A DNA stretch of 64,000 bases from Schaalia sp. 19OD2882 (lineage in GTDB: Bacteria > Actinomycetota > Actinomycetes > Actinomycetales > Actinomycetaceae). Below, one piece after another: positions 27,726 through 36,190 of the stretch. A program made the translations under genes and the position numbers. The stretch is taken from positions 1,116,001 to 1,180,000 of the forward strand of contig NZ_CP065521.1 of NCBI RefSeq assembly GCF_018986735.1, in the 5' to 3' direction. The notes under the pieces were generated by a model that was given only the letters and a program-made list of their open reading frames with translations, was not told the origin of the DNA and did not search any database. The first letter of the stretch is position 1; each line of letters starts with the position of its first letter.

Positions 27726-28279
27726 CAGCCGATGCCCTCCAGGAAGGTCGTTGCCAAAGCGCCTGAGCTGCGACACATGAGGTCGGCCCAGGCGTTGAGG
27801 TGTTCACCGATCCACGGGGTGTTCGGTGTCCAGGAAGCGCGCAGCTCCACATGCATGGTGGCTCCACGCAGTTCCAGGCCGCCGAAGGACTCGGAGAGTT
27901 CCCGAGTCACGGTCCCTGTGAGGTCGTGGAAGCCGGCGCCGGCTTCCTCGAGGCAGTCATGGGCCCAGTTCCACACCCCTCGAGGAAGGATGGGGTCCTC
28001 ACCCATTTCGGGTTCTATCTGCGAACGAAGCTGCGCGACCAGACGGAACTCACCATTCCATCCGGGTTGTCCCTCGGGGTCGTACAGGACGACGAAACGT
28101 CCCGAGGACCGGGGTTGGGAGTGGTCTTCGGCAATGGTTCGCAACGCGAGCGCCGCCGTCCACGGTGCCAGCCTCGTCGGGGAGGGCACTTCCTCATACT
28201 GCACCAAGGGATTCGTTGCGGCCTCGCGCAGGCTGTAGAGGGCTGTGATGAAGTCCTCCGGCGGCTCTGGCACGGTCAC
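27725..28279 (-). CDS. DUF3000 protein
   Basis: Conserved actinobacterial protein of unknown function, 184 residues, soluble. It contains an LAPWTAALALRTI segment, an SSGRFVVLYDPEGQPGWNGEFRLV strand pair in the middle, and a tail with NTPWIGEHLNAWADLMC, as in the family. The chosen GTG at 28279 is preceded by TACTGT and GGAAGG, so it could be leaderless or use GGAAGG as a ribosome binding site. It forms a two-gene unit with the RNase D gene, as in mycobacteria. No catalytic motif is visible. The upstream open frame to 28507 overlaps glgX on the same strand and is not supported. Confidence 0.87.
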   Translation of the reverse strand: MTVPEPPEDFITALYSLREAATNPLVQYEEVPSPTRLAPWTAALALRTIAEDHSQPRSSGRFVVLYDPEGQPGWNGEFRLVAQLRSQIEPEMGEDPILPRGVWNWAHDCLEEAGAGFHDLTGTVTRELSESFGGLELRGATMHVELRASWTPNTPWIGEHLNAWADLMCRSSGALATTFLEGIG

Positions 28280-28285
28280 CCTTCC

Positions 28286-28291
28286 ACAGTA
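28286..28291 (-). promoter_or_regulatory. -10 box (TACTGT) of the DUF3000 gene
   Basis: On the minus strand TACTGT is followed by GGAAGG and GTG (28279). The spacing fits a leaderless start, but GGAAGG could also be a ribosome binding site. Confidence 0.4.
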
Positions 28292-28334
28292 GATGTGTTG
28301 GGCATCCATTGTGCGCAGACGCGCCGTCGGAAAT

Positions 28335-30446
28335 TCATTGACCCTGCGGATTGAGCAGGATGAGGCTCGTGCGAGCGGGCACTCGGATGGCCTCGCCCTC
28401 TTGGTGTGTGGAGGTGTCGGAGTCGTCGGCCGTGTTGACGACCGTGTGCCAGGTGAGCCCGTACTGCGAATGGGGCAGGACGAAATCGACCGGCTCGGGG
28501 GCGGCATTGAGCAGCAGCAGGAAGTCGTCGTCGTGGATCGGACGGCCGTGACGATCCGGCTCCTGGATGGCGGCGCCGTTGTAGAAGACCATGGTCGAGC
28601 GCGCCCAGGGCTGGTTCCACTGTTCCTCGGTCATGTGGCTGCCGTCCGGGCTGAACCATTCGACCTCGGACAGGTCGGACTCTCCGCCCCGCTGGGCGGC
28701 GCCCTTGAAGAAGCGGCGCCTGCGCATCACCGGATGGTCGCGTCGCAGTTGCAGCAGGCGTCCGGTGAACTCCAGCAGGGCCTGGCGCTCTTCGTCCAGG
28801 TTCCAGTCCACCCAGGAGATCTCGTTGTCCTGGCAGTAGGAGTTGTTGTTGCCCTGCTGCGTGCGGGCCAACTCGTCCCCGTGGCAGATCATGGGCACAC
28901 CCTGGCTGAATATGAGGGTCGTGAGGAAGTTGCGGTGTTGGCGTGCCCTCAGGGCGCGAATCTGCGGATCCTCGGTCGGCCCTTCGGCACCGCAGTTCCA
29001 CGACCTGTTGTGGGACTCCCCGTCGGCGTTTCCTTCGCCGTTGGCCTCGTTGTGCTTCTCGTTGTAGGAGACCAGGTCGTGCATGGTGAAACCGTCGTGG
29101 GCGGTGACGAAGTTGATTGAGGCCATGGGGCGGCGTCCGGTGTGCTCGTAGAGGTCTGCCGAGCCGGCAAGTCGTGAGGCGAACTGGGGCAGGGATGAGA
29201 ACTCTCCGCGCCAGAAGTCACGCACGGTGTCGCGGTACTTCCCGTTCCACTCCGTCCACAGGGGAGGGAATCCTCCGACCTGGTAGCCGCCGTCGCCGAT
29301 GTCCCATGGCTCGGCGATGAGCTTGACCTGGCTGACCACGGGATCCTGCTGGATGAGGTCGAAGAAGGCGGACAGGCGGGAGACCTCGGCGAATTGGCGC
29401 GCCAAGGTCGATGCCAGGTCGAAGCGGAACCCGTCGACGTGCATGTCGGTGACCCAGTAGCGCAGCGAATCCATGATGAGCTGCAGGACGTGAGGGTTGG
29501 ACATGAGCAGTGAATTGCCGGTGCCGGTGGTGTCGAAGTAGTGCTGCCGGTCGCCCTCGACCAGCCGGTAGTAGGAGCTGTTGTCGATGCCCTTGAAGGA
29601 CAGCGTCGGGCCCATGTGGTTGCCCTCGGCGGTGTGGTTGTAGACGACGTCGAGGATGACCTCTATGCCGGCGTCGTGCAGTGCCTTGACCATCGCCTTG
29701 AACTCGCGGACCTGGCCGCCGCACTCGCCCGAGGAGGAGTAGGCGTTGTGTGGTGCGAAGAAACCGATGGTGTTGTACCCCCAGTAGTTCGACAGGCCGC
29801 GTCCCTGCAGGACGGGGTCGTTGACGAACTGGTGGACGGGCATGAGCTCGATGGTGGTCACGCCCAGCTTCTTCAGGTGGGCGATCGTCGCGGGATGGCC
29901 GATGCCGGCATAGGTGCCGCGCAGCTCCTCGGGGATGTCGGGGTGGCGCATCGTCAGGCCCTTGACGTGGGCCTCGTAGATGATCGATTCGGAGTAGTCC
30001 AGGCCGGGGGAGCGGTCCGAGCCCCAGTCGAAGTAGGGGTTGATGACGACGCCCAGCAGGGTGTCGGCGGCCGAGTCCTCTTCGTTGCGGCGCGAGGGGT
30101 CGACCAGGTCGTGCGAGTACAGGGTCGACGAGGTCGTCACCTGGCCGGTGATCGCCTTGGCGTAGGGGTCCAGGAGCAGCTTCGACGGATCGCAGCGGTG
30201 TCCCTGGGCGGGGTCGTGGGGGCCGTGCACCCGGAATCCGTAGCGCTGCCCGGCGGTGACTTCCGGCAGATAGGCGTGCCAGACGAATCCGTCGACCTCG
30301 GTCAGGTCGATGCGGGTCTCATTGCGGTCGGCGTCAAGGAGACACAATTCCACCCGAGTGGCCACGGAGGAGTAGATCGCGAAGTTGGTGCCGCGTCCGT
30401 CGAAGGTCGCGCCGAGGGGGTAGGGCTTTCCAGGCCAGATTTGCAT
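28335..30446 (-). CDS. glgX: Glycogen debranching enzyme GlgX
   Basis: GH13 isoamylase-type enzyme that removes alpha-1,6 branches left after phosphorylase action. The 703 residues have an N-terminal CBM48 module (about 8-100, KPYPLGATFDGRGTNFAIYS). The TIM barrel follows with the nucleophile region VDGFRFDLAS, the acid/base KLIAEPWD, and the third acidic residue in FVTAHDGFTMHDL. The C-terminal beta domain closes the protein. It is full-length and on its own. The glgC and glgA genes elsewhere in the window suggest an active glycogen cycle. A maltooligosyl-trehalose hydrolase role is less likely, since the layout is that of GlgX. Confidence 0.94.
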   Translation of the reverse strand: MQIWPGKPYPLGATFDGRGTNFAIYSSVATRVELCLLDADRNETRIDLTEVDGFVWHAYLPEVTAGQRYGFRVHGPHDPAQGHRCDPSKLLLDPYAKAITGQVTTSSTLYSHDLVDPSRRNEEDSAADTLLGVVINPYFDWGSDRSPGLDYSESIIYEAHVKGLTMRHPDIPEELRGTYAGIGHPATIAHLKKLGVTTIELMPVHQFVNDPVLQGRGLSNYWGYNTIGFFAPHNAYSSSGECGGQVREFKAMVKALHDAGIEVILDVVYNHTAEGNHMGPTLSFKGIDNSSYYRLVEGDRQHYFDTTGTGNSLLMSNPHVLQLIMDSLRYWVTDMHVDGFRFDLASTLARQFAEVSRLSAFFDLIQQDPVVSQVKLIAEPWDIGDGGYQVGGFPPLWTEWNGKYRDTVRDFWRGEFSSLPQFASRLAGSADLYEHTGRRPMASINFVTAHDGFTMHDLVSYNEKHNEANGEGNADGESHNRSWNCGAEGPTEDPQIRALRARQHRNFLTTLIFSQGVPMICHGDELARTQQGNNNSYCQDNEISWVDWNLDEERQALLEFTGRLLQLRRDHPVMRRRRFFKGAAQRGGESDLSEVEWFSPDGSHMTEEQWNQPWARSTMVFYNGAAIQEPDRHGRPIHDDDFLLLLNAAPEPVDFVLPHSQYGLTWHTVVNTADDSDTSTHQEGEAIRVPARTSLILLNPQGQ

Positions 30447-30586
30447 GGGAACAGCGTGCCACGTGCGGGCCCGTCCGTCATCGGATCCGGCGCGTCGAGA
30501 TGGTCGGCCACCACCGGGGCAACGTCGACTTGTGCGTGCAGTGCCGGGCGAGGCTCATGCTTGTGAGCCGAGTCGCACGACCTCGT

Positions 30587-30616
30587 TTCGACTCGGAGGC
30601 AAAGTCCTGCTAGGCT
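30587..30616 (+). promoter_or_regulatory. Promoter of the tRNA cluster
   Basis: TTCGAC (30587-30592) and TAGGCT (30611-30616) are 18 bp apart and end 29 bp before the first tRNA gene. Confidence 0.45.
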
Positions 30617-30645
30617 TCCATCCGTTCCCGAGAGGGAAACGCAAC

Positions 30646-30718
30646 GCGGATGTGGCTCAGTTGGTAGAGCATCACCTTGCCAAGGTGAGGGTCGCGGGTT
30701 CGAGTCCCGTCATCCGCT
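30646..30718 (+). tRNA. tRNA-Gly (GCC)
   Basis: Cloverleaf of 73 nt with a perfect GCGGATG/CATCCGC acceptor stem, anticodon GCC in the loop TTGCCAA, the TTCGAGT T-loop, and discriminator T. CCA is not encoded. An identical copy lies at 30851. Confidence 0.97.
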
Positions 30719-30719
30719 C

Positions 30720-30791
30720 GGGCGATTGGCGCAGCGGTAGCGCGCTTCCCTGACACGGAAGAGGTCACTGGTTCGAACCCAGTATCGCCCA
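30720..30791 (+). tRNA. tRNA-Val (GAC)
   Basis: Cloverleaf of 72 nt, acceptor stem GGGCGAT/ATCGCCC, anticodon stem CTTCC/GGAAG with loop CTGACAC (GAC), discriminator A, no encoded CCA. Only one base separates it from the previous tRNA gene. Confidence 0.96.
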
Positions 30792-30850
30792 CGGCCACGC
30801 CGGTCCGCCGGTGTGGTGGGGCCTCGGCCCCGGCCGCAATGCGGTCTGAC

Positions 30851-30923
30851 GCGGATGTGGCTCAGTTGGTAGAGCATCACCTTGCCAAGGTGAGGGTCGC
30901 GGGTTCGAGTCCCGTCATCCGCT
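30851..30923 (+). tRNA. tRNA-Gly (GCC), second identical copy
   Basis: Identical in sequence to the tRNA-Gly at 30646-30718: same acceptor stem, GCC anticodon and discriminator T. Confidence 0.97.
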
Positions 30924-30962
30924 CGGTCTCCTACCGGGTCCACCGGATCCCGGACGGACCGT

Positions 30963-31033
30963 GGTGGGTTGGCCGAGAGGCGAGGCAGCGGCCTGCAAAG
31001 CCGTACACACGGGTTCGAATCCCGTACCCACCT
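30963..31033 (+). tRNA. tRNA-Cys (GCA)
   Basis: Cloverleaf of 71 nt, acceptor stem GGTGGGT/ACCCACC, anticodon loop CTGCAAA (GCA), discriminator T, no encoded CCA. Confidence 0.96.
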
Positions 31034-31034
31034 C

Positions 31035-31106
31035 GGGCGATTGGCGCAGGGGTAGCGCGCTTCCTTCACACGGAAGAGGTCACTGGTTCGATCCCAGTAT
31101 CGCCCA
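31035..31106 (+). tRNA. tRNA-Val (CAC)
   Basis: Nearly identical to the tRNA-Val at 30720, but the anticodon loop is TTCACAC, giving CAC. Acceptor GGGCGAT/ATCGCCC, discriminator A. It reads GUG, complementing the GAC isoacceptor. Confidence 0.95.
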
Positions 31107-31115
31107 CCACGGATC

Positions 31116-31147
31116 ACGCCGTCCCTTCGGGGGCGGCGTTCGTGTTT
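31116..31147 (+). terminator. Terminator of the tRNA cluster
   Basis: A 10-bp stem (31116-31125 with 31130-31139, one G-T pair) closes a TTCG tetraloop and is followed by TCGTGTTT. Confidence 0.75.
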
Positions 31148-31222
31148 CATCCTCACTGGCCGCTGGTCCCGGCATGCCCGGGCCCGCCCTGAGATCATTT
31201 CGGATGCAAAAAGTTCAAGAGC

Positions 31223-31252
31223 TGGACAAATCTCCCTCGGCCGCAATAGTCT
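31223..31252 (+). promoter_or_regulatory. Promoter of the sugar ABC importer operon
   Basis: TGGACA (31223-31228) and TAGTCT (31247-31252) are separated by 18 bp. The leader to the ATG at 31319 is about 60 nt and carries GAGGAGG. Apart from this promoter and the tRNA terminator I see nothing in the 212-bp gap. Confidence 0.5.
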
Positions 31253-31318
31253 GCGACCAGCTCACCGACGAGCTGGCCCACGCCCGCACGACACGGGCGA
31301 GACAACCGAGGAGGCACG

Positions 31319-32281
31319 ATGAGATTTTCTCCGATGATCGCGATCCCACTGGCCGCAGCAACTTTCCTCGCCCTGGCGGCGTGCACGACAGGTGATGAAG
31401 CCTCCAGCGGCGCCGCAGGCGCTGGAGGGGGCGGCAAGGTGGAGAAGGTCGGGCTCATGCTCCAGGACATCTCCAACCCGTTCTTCGCCGCCATGCAGAC
31501 ACGCATGCAGGAAGAAGCCGAAGCCAAAGGCTTCGACCTCAACGTCCAGGACGGACGCCAGGACCTGGGCACCCAGAACGACCAGATCGACGCGATGATC
31601 CAGCAACAGGTGGACCTCATCCTCATCAACGCCGTGGACTCGGAGGGAATCGGCTCGGCAGTGGCACGCGCCAAGGCGGCAGGTATCGTCGTCGTCGCCG
31701 TGGACGTAGACGCCTCGGGTGCGGACGCCGCCGTCACCACCGACAACGTCCTGGCCGGCAAACAGTCCTGTGAGGCGCTGGTCGACAAGATCGGCGGAAA
31801 GGGCAACATCCTCGTCATCGAAGGCACACCGACCAGCGCCCCGCAGGACCGCGTCAAAGGCTGCGACGAGGTCCTCAAGGCACACCCGGACATCAAGGTC
31901 GTGGCCCGACAGGCAGGAAAGAACGACCGGGCAAGCGGCCTCGACCTGGCCACTGACATGCTCACCGCCAACAAGGACGTCGTCGGCATCTTCGCCATCA
32001 ACGACCCTGAAGCCCTGGGCGCCGACCTGGCGGTGCAGCAGGCCGGACGCACCGGCATCACCATCACCGGAGTGGACGCCTCACCCGAGGCGGTCATCGC
32101 CCTGAAGGACGCCAAGTCGAATCTGTGGGCCACCCCCGCCCAGGACCCGGGCGGCATGGCCGTCAAGGCCTTCGAGGTCGGGACCCAGATCGTCCAGGGC
32201 AACCCGCCCAAGGACCGGGTCACCCTGTTGGAGCCGAAGCTCGTCACCAGGGACACCGTCAACGACTACAAGGGCTGGTGA
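31319..32281 (+). CDS. Sugar ABC transporter substrate-binding lipoprotein (RbsB type)
   Basis: Extracellular lipoprotein that captures a sugar for the importer encoded next to it. The 320 residues start with a signal peptide ending in a lipobox, LALAACTTG, with Cys22 lipidated. The type-1 periplasmic binding fold follows: VGLMLQDISNPFFAAM (first strand and helix), QDLGTQNDQIDAMIQQQVD, and the DVDASGADAAVTTDN hinge region. The order matches ribose- and galactose-binding proteins. GAGGAGG precedes the ATG. It is the first gene of a three-gene operon with an ATPase and a permease. The sugar cannot be named, as there is no adjacent kinase, isomerase or repressor. Confidence 0.92.
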   Translation: MRFSPMIAIPLAAATFLALAACTTGDEASSGAAGAGGGGKVEKVGLMLQDISNPFFAAMQTRMQEEAEAKGFDLNVQDGRQDLGTQNDQIDAMIQQQVDLILINAVDSEGIGSAVARAKAAGIVVVAVDVDASGADAAVTTDNVLAGKQSCEALVDKIGGKGNILVIEGTPTSAPQDRVKGCDEVLKAHPDIKVVARQAGKNDRASGLDLATDMLTANKDVVGIFAINDPEALGADLAVQQAGRTGITITGVDASPEAVIALKDAKSNLWATPAQDPGGMAVKAFEVGTQIVQGNPPKDRVTLLEPKLVTRDTVNDYKGW

Positions 32282-32308
32282 GCCCGGCGACACCAAGGGG
32301 GGCACGCG

Positions 32309-33826
32309 ATGGGCGAGAGGCGTCCACTGCTGGCCGCACACGGTCTGAGCAAGAGATTCGGCGCCACCCAGGCGCTCGACCGTGTCGACTTCGAGCTGAG
32401 ATCGGGTGAGGTCCATGCGCTCATGGGCGAGAACGGCGCAGGCAAGTCCACCCTCATGAAGATCGTGTCGGGAAACTACCCTCCCGACGCCGGCGAGATC
32501 CTCCTGGAAGGCCGTCCCCTGGTCATGGCGTCGCCTCGCGACGCCATGACCGCCGGCATCGGCATCATCCACCAGGAACTCAACACCTTCCCGGAAATGA
32601 CGGTGGCCGAGAACCTCGCCATCGGGCGCGAGCCCTCGCGCCTGGGAGTCCTCGACCGCAGGCGACTCCTACGCGAGGCCGCCGAGAAACTTGAGCGTGT
32701 CGGCGCGGACATCGACCCGCGCGAACGCGTCGGTGCGCTCAGCGTCGGCATGCAGCAGATGGTCGAGATCGCCCGGGCAGTGGCCGAAGACGTCAAGGTC
32801 CTCGTCCTCGACGAGCCCACCGCGGCCCTGTCGGCCCAGGAATCAGAACACCTCTTCGCCCTCGTACGCGAGATGCGGGCCAGCGGAATGGGACTCATCT
32901 ACATCTCCCACCGCATGGAGGAGGTGTGGGAACTCTCCGACCGCGTCACCGTCCTGCGCGACGGCAAGTACGTGGGTACCCGGGACATGTCGCCGGACGC
33001 ACCCGAAGGCGCGACCCCCGGCGAGATCGTCCGGATGATGGTGGGCCGCGAAGTCGAGGACCTGTACGTGCGCTCAAGGCGCAGCATCGGCCGGGTTCGG
33101 GCCGAGGTCGAGAACCTGACCGACGGGGCAGGAATCGGTCCGGTGTCCTTCGAGATCCGCTCCGGTGAGGTCGTTTCGATGGTGGGCCTCATCGGGGCCG
33201 GCCGCACGGAGGTCGGCCGCCTGATCATGGGAGCCGACCGCAAGGCCGGCGGCACGGTGCGGATCGACGGGGGCGAGGTCGAGTGCGCAAACCCTCGCGA
33301 CGGCATCCGCCACGGCATGGGCATGTTGCCCGAGTCACGCAAGGACCAGGCCCTGTTCCTTGAGATGAGCGTGCGTGACAACACCGTGATCTCGACCCTG
33401 CGGGAGAACTCGCACATGGGCGTCCTCGACCTGGGATGCATCCGAAAGGTCGTGGGGGACAAGTTCGCCGAACTCAATGTGCGCACCGCCTCCCAGCACG
33501 CCAAGGCCCGCTCCCTGTCGGGCGGAAACCAGCAAAAGCTCGTCCTTGCCAGGCTTCTCCTGGAACGCCCCAGCCTCATGATCCTCGACGAACCCACCCG
33601 AGGGGTCGACATCGGGGCAAAGAGCGAGATCTACCGGATCATCTTCGAGGCGGCGGCGGCCGGCACTGCCGTCCTCGTCATCTCCTCGGACCTGCCGGAG
33701 GCCCTGGGGATCAGCGACCGACTCCTCGTCATGCGGGAAGGGCGCATCGTCGCCGAGCTGGACGGCGCCGAGGCCAGCGAAGAACGGGTCATGGAACACG
33801 CCACCGGCGTGCACGACAGCCAATGA
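32309..33826 (+). CDS. Sugar ABC transporter ATP-binding protein (RbsA type)
   Basis: Energises the sugar importer in the cytoplasm. The 505 residues contain two ABC domains. The first has Walker A GENGAGKSTLM (about 38-48), signature LSVGMQQ and Walker B VLVLDEPTAAL. The second has a degenerate nucleotide loop, LIGAGRTEVG, but a good signature LSGGNQQK and Walker B LMILDEPTRGVD. This asymmetry is normal for RbsA/MglA proteins, where the second site is usually weak. It starts 28 nt after the binding protein. The stop overlaps a possible ATG of the permease, and the frame continues without breaks. Confidence 0.94.
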   Translation: MGERRPLLAAHGLSKRFGATQALDRVDFELRSGEVHALMGENGAGKSTLMKIVSGNYPPDAGEILLEGRPLVMASPRDAMTAGIGIIHQELNTFPEMTVAENLAIGREPSRLGVLDRRRLLREAAEKLERVGADIDPRERVGALSVGMQQMVEIARAVAEDVKVLVLDEPTAALSAQESEHLFALVREMRASGMGLIYISHRMEEVWELSDRVTVLRDGKYVGTRDMSPDAPEGATPGEIVRMMVGREVEDLYVRSRRSIGRVRAEVENLTDGAGIGPVSFEIRSGEVVSMVGLIGAGRTEVGRLIMGADRKAGGTVRIDGGEVECANPRDGIRHGMGMLPESRKDQALFLEMSVRDNTVISTLRENSHMGVLDLGCIRKVVGDKFAELNVRTASQHAKARSLSGGNQQKLVLARLLLERPSLMILDEPTRGVDIGAKSEIYRIIFEAAAAGTAVLVISSDLPEALGISDRLLVMREGRIVAELDGAEASEERVMEHATGVHDSQ

Positions 33827-33837
33827 GAGGATTCACG

Positions 33838-34824
33838 ATGAGCGCAGCCACAGCACCCGCACCGACCTCGTCAGGTGGGGGCGGGGCCAGGGGATTCGTC
33901 TACTGGTGGGACAAGATCGGCATCTTCGCGGTCCTCCTGGTCCTCGTCCTGGTCATGTCCTTCCTTGCCGACAACTTCCTCACCTTCGACAACGGACTCA
34001 ATGTCGCCAGGTCGGTCTCCATCAACGCGATCCTGGCCGCCGGCATGACGATGATCATCATCACCGCCGGCATCGACCTGTCCGTCGGCTCGATCCTGGC
34101 CGTGGCCGGGGTGGCGGGCGTCCTGGCCCACACCGCGGGAATGCCGGTCCTGGTCTCCGTCCTGGCGGGACTTGCGGCAGGAGCCCTGGCCGGGTTCGTC
34201 AACGGGGCACTGATCGCGTGGTTGGCGCTGCCGGCCTTCATCGTCACCCTCGGGTCGATGACCTACCTGCGTGGCACCGCGTACTCGCTGCTCAACGGTC
34301 AGCCACTCATCGCCAACGACCTCAGCTACCGGGGGATGGGCAACGGTGCCGTGGCCGCGATCCCGACCCCGGTGGTCCTCATGGTCCTGGTCTACGCGTT
34401 CATGTGGTTCCTTCTCGAACGCACGACCTTCAGCAGACACGTCTACGCCGTGGGCGGGAACCCTGAGGCGGCGCGTCTGGCCGGCATCAATGTCAAGTCC
34501 GTCCTCGTGAAGGTCTACTCGATCGCGGGAGTGACCACAGGACTTGCCGGACTGATCTTCTCCGCCCGCGTCCTTTCCGCCCAACCCAGGGCGGGTGAAG
34601 GCTACGAGTTGGACGCCATTGCGGCCGTCGTCCTGGGCGGCACATCGCTTGCCGGGGGACGAGGGCGGATCCTCGGAACCCTGGTCGGTGCTCTCATCAT
34701 CGGGGTGCTCACCAACGGCCTGGTGCTCATGAACGTTCCCTTCTTCTACCAGCTGGTCATCAAGGGTGTCGTCATCGTCCTGGCCATCGCCCTGGACTCA
34801 CTGCGGCGAGTCGGGAACAGTTGA
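33838..34824 (+). CDS. Sugar ABC transporter permease (RbsC type)
   Basis: Membrane channel of the importer, 328 residues with about nine hydrophobic helices. The family motif AGIDLSVGS follows TMIIIT (about 75-90), and the cytoplasmic coupling loop GGNPEAARLAGINV lies near 205-218. The ATG at 33838 is chosen because GAGAGG lies 7 nt upstream. An earlier ATG at 33823 overlaps the ATPase stop and would add five residues. A hairpin follows the gene. The importer probably carries a monosaccharide of the ribose/galactose class; identity is open. Confidence 0.92.
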   Translation: MSAATAPAPTSSGGGGARGFVYWWDKIGIFAVLLVLVLVMSFLADNFLTFDNGLNVARSVSINAILAAGMTMIIITAGIDLSVGSILAVAGVAGVLAHTAGMPVLVSVLAGLAAGALAGFVNGALIAWLALPAFIVTLGSMTYLRGTAYSLLNGQPLIANDLSYRGMGNGAVAAIPTPVVLMVLVYAFMWFLLERTTFSRHVYAVGGNPEAARLAGINVKSVLVKVYSIAGVTTGLAGLIFSARVLSAQPRAGEGYELDAIAAVVLGGTSLAGGRGRILGTLVGALIIGVLTNGLVLMNVPFFYQLVIKGVVIVLAIALDSLRRVGNS

Positions 34825-34834
34825 GAGGCGCCGC

Positions 34835-34855
34835 CACAGGGCGACGGCCCCTGTG
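34835..34855 (+). terminator. Hairpin after the sugar importer operon
   Basis: CACAGGG (34835-34841) pairs with CCCTGTG (34849-34855) around a seven-base loop. No T-run follows, so termination strength is uncertain. Confidence 0.45.
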
Positions 34856-34882
34856 ACCCGAGCCCGGGTCGCCACCTGCCGC

Positions 34883-34888
34883 TAGGCT
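34883..34888 (+). promoter_or_regulatory. -10 box (TAGGCT) of the ATP-grasp ligase gene
   Basis: TAGGCT lies 30 bp before the ATG at 34919, giving a short leader with AGGTGG as ribosome binding site. Confidence 0.45.
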
Positions 34889-34918
34889 TGTCCAGCGAAC
34901 ACAGACAGGTGGTGACCC

Positions 34919-36166
34919 ATGACTTCGAGCTCCCAGAGCGTGCTTCCCGTCGTCCTCGGTGGTGACGCAGGCGTGTACGGCATCGGCAGGTGCTTCCACG
35001 AAGCCCTCGGCGGACGGTCCCTGTGCCTGTCCTCCGCGCCGGTGAGAATCATCGAACGCTCGGCGATCTTCGACGTCCACAGGATTGCGGACAGGGCCAC
35101 CGACGACCAGCTGCTCGCCGAGCTCCTGGGAATCGCCGCCGCACACCCCGACAGGCGTCTCGTGCTCATGGCCAACCACGACCTGCACTCCGTGTTCGTC
35201 GCACGAAACCGGCAGGCGTTGGAGGCCCACTACGCCCTGCCCTTCCCCTCCATGGAAGTCATCGAAACCCTGACCGACAAGGCCGGATTCGCCCGGGCCT
35301 GCAAGGAACAGGGCATCGCCACCCCCGCCACTGTCGTCGTCGACATGCGCGGGGCGGACCAGGCCGACTGGACGGCGCCCGAGGTCCCCTTCGACTTCCC
35401 CGTCGTCGCAAAGGCCTCCAGAGGTGACGCCTACGACCAGGTGGAGTTCGAGGGCAAACGCAAGATCTGGTTCATCGAGTCCCGCGACGAACTCGACCGA
35501 CTCTGGAAGGACCTGCGCCAAGCCGGATTCCGTGACTCCTTCCTCGTCCAGGAGCTCATCCCCGGGGACAACACGGCGATGCGCTCGCTGACCGCCTACG
35601 TCGACTCCGCCGGAGAAGTGACCCTCATCGGTTCGGCCCGCGTCCTGCTGGAGGACCACGCCCCCACGATGATCGGCAACCCCGTGGCAATGATCACCGA
35701 AGCCTTCCCCGCGCTGTGGGACGATGCCCGCCGTCTGCTCACCAGCTCCGGGTACCGGGGCTTCGCCAACTTCGACGTCAAGGTCGACCCGCGCGACGGA
35801 CGTGCCGTCTTCTTCGAGGTCAACCCCCGCATCGGCCGGAACAACTGGTACATGAGCGCCGCCGGACACAACCCCGTGGTGCCGATGATGGCGGACCTGG
35901 TCGACGGGCGGCGGATCGCCCCGCAGGAGGTGCGCGAAGAGGTCCTGTACTCGATGGTCCCCGACTCGCTGCTGCTCCACTACCTGCGCGAACCAGGGCT
36001 TGCTCAGCGTGTGCGCTCCTTGGTGTCCACGGGTCGACGTTTCGATCCCCTCATGTACCGTGAGGACAAGGACCCCCTGCGTGAACTCACCGTGCGCCTG
36101 CAACGACTCAACCACGTGCGAAAGTTCCGCCGCTACTACCCCGAGCCCACCGACCGGTCCTACTGA
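34919..36166 (+). CDS. ATP-grasp carboxylate-amine ligase, D-aspartate/D-glutamate ligase-like
   Basis: Predicted ATP-dependent ligase joining a carboxylate to an amine. The 415 residues have an N-terminal pre-ATP-grasp domain with VVLGGDAGVYGIGRCFHEA. The ATP-grasp fold then contains VVAKASRGDAYD, FLVQELIPGD and the Mg-binding end FFEVNPRIGRNNWYMSAAG. The layout resembles Enterococcus D-Asp ligase (Asl), which activates D-Asp for peptidoglycan bridges. The next gene, 24 nt on, is a FemAB-like transferase, which supports a cell-wall role. Other ATP-grasp ligases (for example peptide ligases) are possible. The substrate is inferred, not shown. Confidence 0.82.
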   Translation: MTSSSQSVLPVVLGGDAGVYGIGRCFHEALGGRSLCLSSAPVRIIERSAIFDVHRIADRATDDQLLAELLGIAAAHPDRRLVLMANHDLHSVFVARNRQALEAHYALPFPSMEVIETLTDKAGFARACKEQGIATPATVVVDMRGADQADWTAPEVPFDFPVVAKASRGDAYDQVEFEGKRKIWFIESRDELDRLWKDLRQAGFRDSFLVQELIPGDNTAMRSLTAYVDSAGEVTLIGSARVLLEDHAPTMIGNPVAMITEAFPALWDDARRLLTSSGYRGFANFDVKVDPRDGRAVFFEVNPRIGRNNWYMSAAGHNPVVPMMADLVDGRRIAPQEVREEVLYSMVPDSLLLHYLREPGLAQRVRSLVSTGRRFDPLMYREDKDPLRELTVRLQRLNHVRKFRRYYPEPTDRSY

Positions 36167-36190
36167 CCAGGACCCCGCTGAGAGGACCCC

